Shown piece by piece: positions 61,957 to 64,000 of a DNA stretch of 64,000 bases. The translations under genes and the position numbers were made by a program. Source of the DNA: Paraburkholderia sp. BCC1886 (lineage in GTDB: Bacteria; Pseudomonadota; Gammaproteobacteria; Burkholderiales; Burkholderiaceae); the NCBI RefSeq assembly GCF_900996245.1, contig NZ_CAAJGK010000041.1, positions 186,001 through 250,000 of the forward strand. Direction: 5' to 3'. Each line of letters begins with the position of its first letter. Within the stretch, counting starts at the first letter, position 1. Under the pieces are notes generated by a model. It saw nothing but the letters and a program-made list of their open reading frames with translations. It made no database searches and was not told the DNA's origin.

Positions 61957-64000
61957 TCACGCCGTTTCCGCCACGTCCTGCCGCGCTGCCAGCTTTAACC
62001 GTAGCGCCTTCGCGGCCCGCACCATATGCGTGAGCGCCGCCTCCGTCTCGGGCCAGCCACGCGTCTTCAAGCCGCAGTCCGGATTGACCCACAGACGCTC
62101 GGCCGGGATCACTTCACACGCACGTTCCAGCAAACGCAGCATTGCGGCCTCACCCGGCACGCGCGGCGAGTGAATGTCGTAGACGCCCGGACCGATCTCG
62201 TTCGGATAAGCGAACGCGCCGAAGCCGTCGAGCAGTTCCATCGCCGAGCGCGAGGTTTCGATGGTAATCACATCGGCGTCCATCGCCGCGATCGACGGCA
62301 GGATGTCGTTGAATTCCGAATAGCACATATGCGTGTGAATTTGCGTACGGTCCGCAACGCCCGATGCCGAGATACGGAACACGCGCGTCGCCCATTCCAG
62401 ATACGCGGGCCAATCGGATTCACGCAGCGGCAAGCCTTCGCGGAATGCCGGCTCGTCGATCTGGATGATGCGGATGCCGGCTTTCTCCAGGTCGACCACT
62501 TCGTCGCGAATCGCCAGCGCCAGTTGCAGCGCGGTGGTCGAACGCGGCTGGTCGTCGCGCACGAACGACCATTGCAGCATCGTGACCGGACCGGTCAGCA
62601 TGCCTTTCATCGGGCGCGGCGTGAGCGATTGCGCGTAACGGGTGGTGTCCACCGTCATCGGCTCGGGACGGTAGATGTCGCCGTAGATGATGGGCGGCTT
62701 CACGCAGCGTGAGCCGTAGCTCTGTACCCAGCCATTCTCCGTGAACGCATAGCCCCACAACTGCTCGCCAAAATATTCGACCATGTCGTTGCGTTCGGCT
62801 TCGCCATGCACGAGCACGTCGAGATCGAGCGTTTCCTGCTTGCGCACGGCGAACTCGATTTCGGCGCGCATACGTTGCAGGTAGTCGAGCGCGCGCAGTT
62901 CGCCGCGTTTGTAGGCGGCGCGCGCCCGGCGGATCGACGCGGTTTGCGGGAACGAGCCGATCGTCGTGGTCGGCAGCAGCGGCAGCGCCAGGGCCTCGCG
63001 TTGCACGCGATTGCGCTCGGCGAACGGGCTGCGACGTTGCGCCAGCGTGTCGTCGACTGCGGCGACGCGGCGTTGCACCAGCGCGTTGACGACGGCAGTG
63101 GAGCGGCGTCGCGTATCGAGCGCTCGATCGGCGGCGGCGAGTGCGTCTCGTGCCGCGTCCGGGTCGCGCAAGGCGAGTGCGAGCGTGCTCAGTTCAGCCA
63201 GTTTCTCGGTGGCGAACGCGAGCCACGATTTCAGTTCGCCGTCGAGCTTCTGCTCGCTGGCGAGCGTAACCGGAACGTGTTGCAGTGAGCACGACGGTGC
63301 GATCCACAGGCGCTCGCCCAATTCCGCGTCGAGAGTCCGCAACGACGCGACAATCGCGCTCAGGTCCGCGCGCCAGATATTGCGGCCGTCGATCACGCCC
63401 ACGGACAGCACGGCATGCGGCGGCAAGGCTGCACGCCATGCATCGAGCTGTTGCGGCGCGCGCACCAGGTCGAGATGCACACCGGCAATCGGCAGACGAG
63501 CCACGCGTTCGGCATGCTGTGCGGCATCGTCGAAGTAGCTCGCCAGCAGCACCTTCACACCGTTGGTGCCAAGCGCCTCGTACACCGCAGAGAACGCGTC
63601 GAGCCACTGCGCGGGCAGATCCACGCAAAGCGCGGGCTCGTCGAGCTGCACCCATTCGATGCCGCGTTGTTTCAGCGTGTCGAGAATGCGGTTGTAGCGG
63701 ATCACGAGTTTCGGCAGCAACGACAGGCGATCGAACTCCGGTACATGACTCTTCGACAACCACAGAAAAGTGATTGGCCCGATCAGCACCGGTTTGACCG
63801 GCAGGCCTTGCGCCAGCGCTTCGTCGATCTCGTCGAAGAACCACGACACGCCGCCGTGGAAGCGTGTGTTCGCGTCCAGTTCGGGCACCAGGTAGTGGTA
63901 GTTGGTATCGAACCACTTGGTCATTTCCTGCGCGGGTTGTGCGGCATTGCCACGCGCCAGCTCGTAATACTGGCCGAGCGACAGCGTGTTCGCGTCGAAG
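61957..64000 (-). CDS. metE: Cobalamin-independent methionine synthase, C-terminal part (cut by the right edge)
   Basis: The minus strand is open from 64000 to a stop at 61957 (about 681 residues), lacking roughly the first 90-110 residues. It has the MetE N-terminal half ([26 protein letters not shown]) and the catalytic C-terminal half with the zinc site ([20 protein letters not shown]) and [19 protein letters not shown]. It transfers a methyl group from methyl-tetrahydrofolate triglutamate to homocysteine without B12. An internal ATG at 63924 is not the start. Its promoter and any riboswitch are outside the window. Confidence 0.96.
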   Translation of the reverse strand, partial: FDANTLSLGQYYELARGNAAQPAQEMTKWFDTNYHYLVPELDANTRFHGGVSWFFDEIDEALAQGLPVKPVLIGPITFLWLSKSHVPEFDRLSLLPKLVIRYNRILDTLKQRGIEWVQLDEPALCVDLPAQWLDAFSAVYEALGTNGVKVLLASYFDDAAQHAERVARLPIAGVHLDLVRAPQQLDAWRAALPPHAVLSVGVIDGRNIWRADLSAIVASLRTLDAELGERLWIAPSCSLQHVPVTLASEQKLDGELKSWLAFATEKLAELSTLALALRDPDAARDALAAADRALDTRRRSTAVVNALVQRRVAAVDDTLAQRRSPFAERNRVQREALALPLLPTTTIGSFPQTASIRRARAAYKRGELRALDYLQRMRAEIEFAVRKQETLDLDVLVHGEAERNDMVEYFGEQLWGYAFTENGWVQSYGSRCVKPPIIYGDIYRPEPMTVDTTRYAQSLTPRPMKGMLTGPVTMLQWSFVRDDQPRSTTALQLALAIRDEVVDLEKAGIRIIQIDEPAFREGLPLRESDWPAYLEWATRVFRISASGVADRTQIHTHMCYSEFNDILPSIAAMDADVITIETSRSAMELLDGFGAFAYPNEIGPGVYDIHSPRVPGEAAMLRLLERACEVIPAERLWVNPDCGLKTRGWPETEAALTHMVRAAKALRLKLAARQDVAETA

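Overview
The window is a chromosome segment of a Gram-negative betaproteobacterium, most likely Burkholderia or Paraburkholderia. This rests on high GC by eye, tight gene packing, a Burkholderia-type general porin, AlkB, the AcdS/AcdR pair, and the cob gene order. No rRNA, tRNA, IS element, prophage or CRISPR array was seen. The species cannot be told from the sequence alone.

Layout. 1-5000: a DUF2325 gene running off the left edge, a SnoaL-like protein, a prokaryotic prolyl-4-hydroxylase-type dioxygenase, a short CDF metal transporter and a DHA2 drug transporter. 5000-8130: an isocitrate-lyase/PEP-mutase-family enzyme divergent from a PrpR-like sigma-54 activator, with a recognisable -24/-12 promoter and a candidate upstream activator site between them. 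8160-18000: oxidative stress and associated functions: OxyR-type site, ahpC, ahpF, alkB, a pirin with a divergent LysR regulator, ACC deaminase acdS with divergent Lrp-type acdR, and large-subunit catalase katE. 18042-19850: periplasmic trehalase. 20136-26417: a four-gene signalling operon (hybrid kinase with three receivers, CheR, receiver-less CheB, receiver-kinase), followed by a LuxR-type gene. 27347-33421: LysR regulator, class II aldolase, ketopantoate-reductase-like enzyme, a DUF2783 protein plus an MhpA-like flavin monooxygenase, and another LysR gene. 33891-35063: porin. 35234-43834: RND efflux operon (adaptor, pump, outer membrane factor) with a fourth, overlapping gene for a large exported protein. 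43844-45638: a hipBA module with three matching operators. 45676-53043: AI-2E-family permease, DUF445 membrane protein, and a YhaO/YhaN-like nuclease-ATPase pair. 53040-61877: two divergent cobalamin operons around a B12 riboswitch. 61957-64000: metE, cut by the right edge.

How the parts work together. The cob genes carry precorrin-2 through to hydrogenobyrinic acid by a mixed route: oxygen-dependent CobG, with CbiG and CbiD present where the classic aerobic pathway uses CobF. The riboswitch controls only the cobG-cobH-cobI-cbiG/cobJ arm. The RND operon is notable because all three transport components carry in-frame tandem repeats (an 8x hexanucleotide, a 4x 15-mer and an N-A-T tail), and the fourth product has a threefold internal repeat. 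The kinase/CheR/CheB operon has no chemoreceptor in the window. Many transcription units end in clear hairpin-plus-T terminators.
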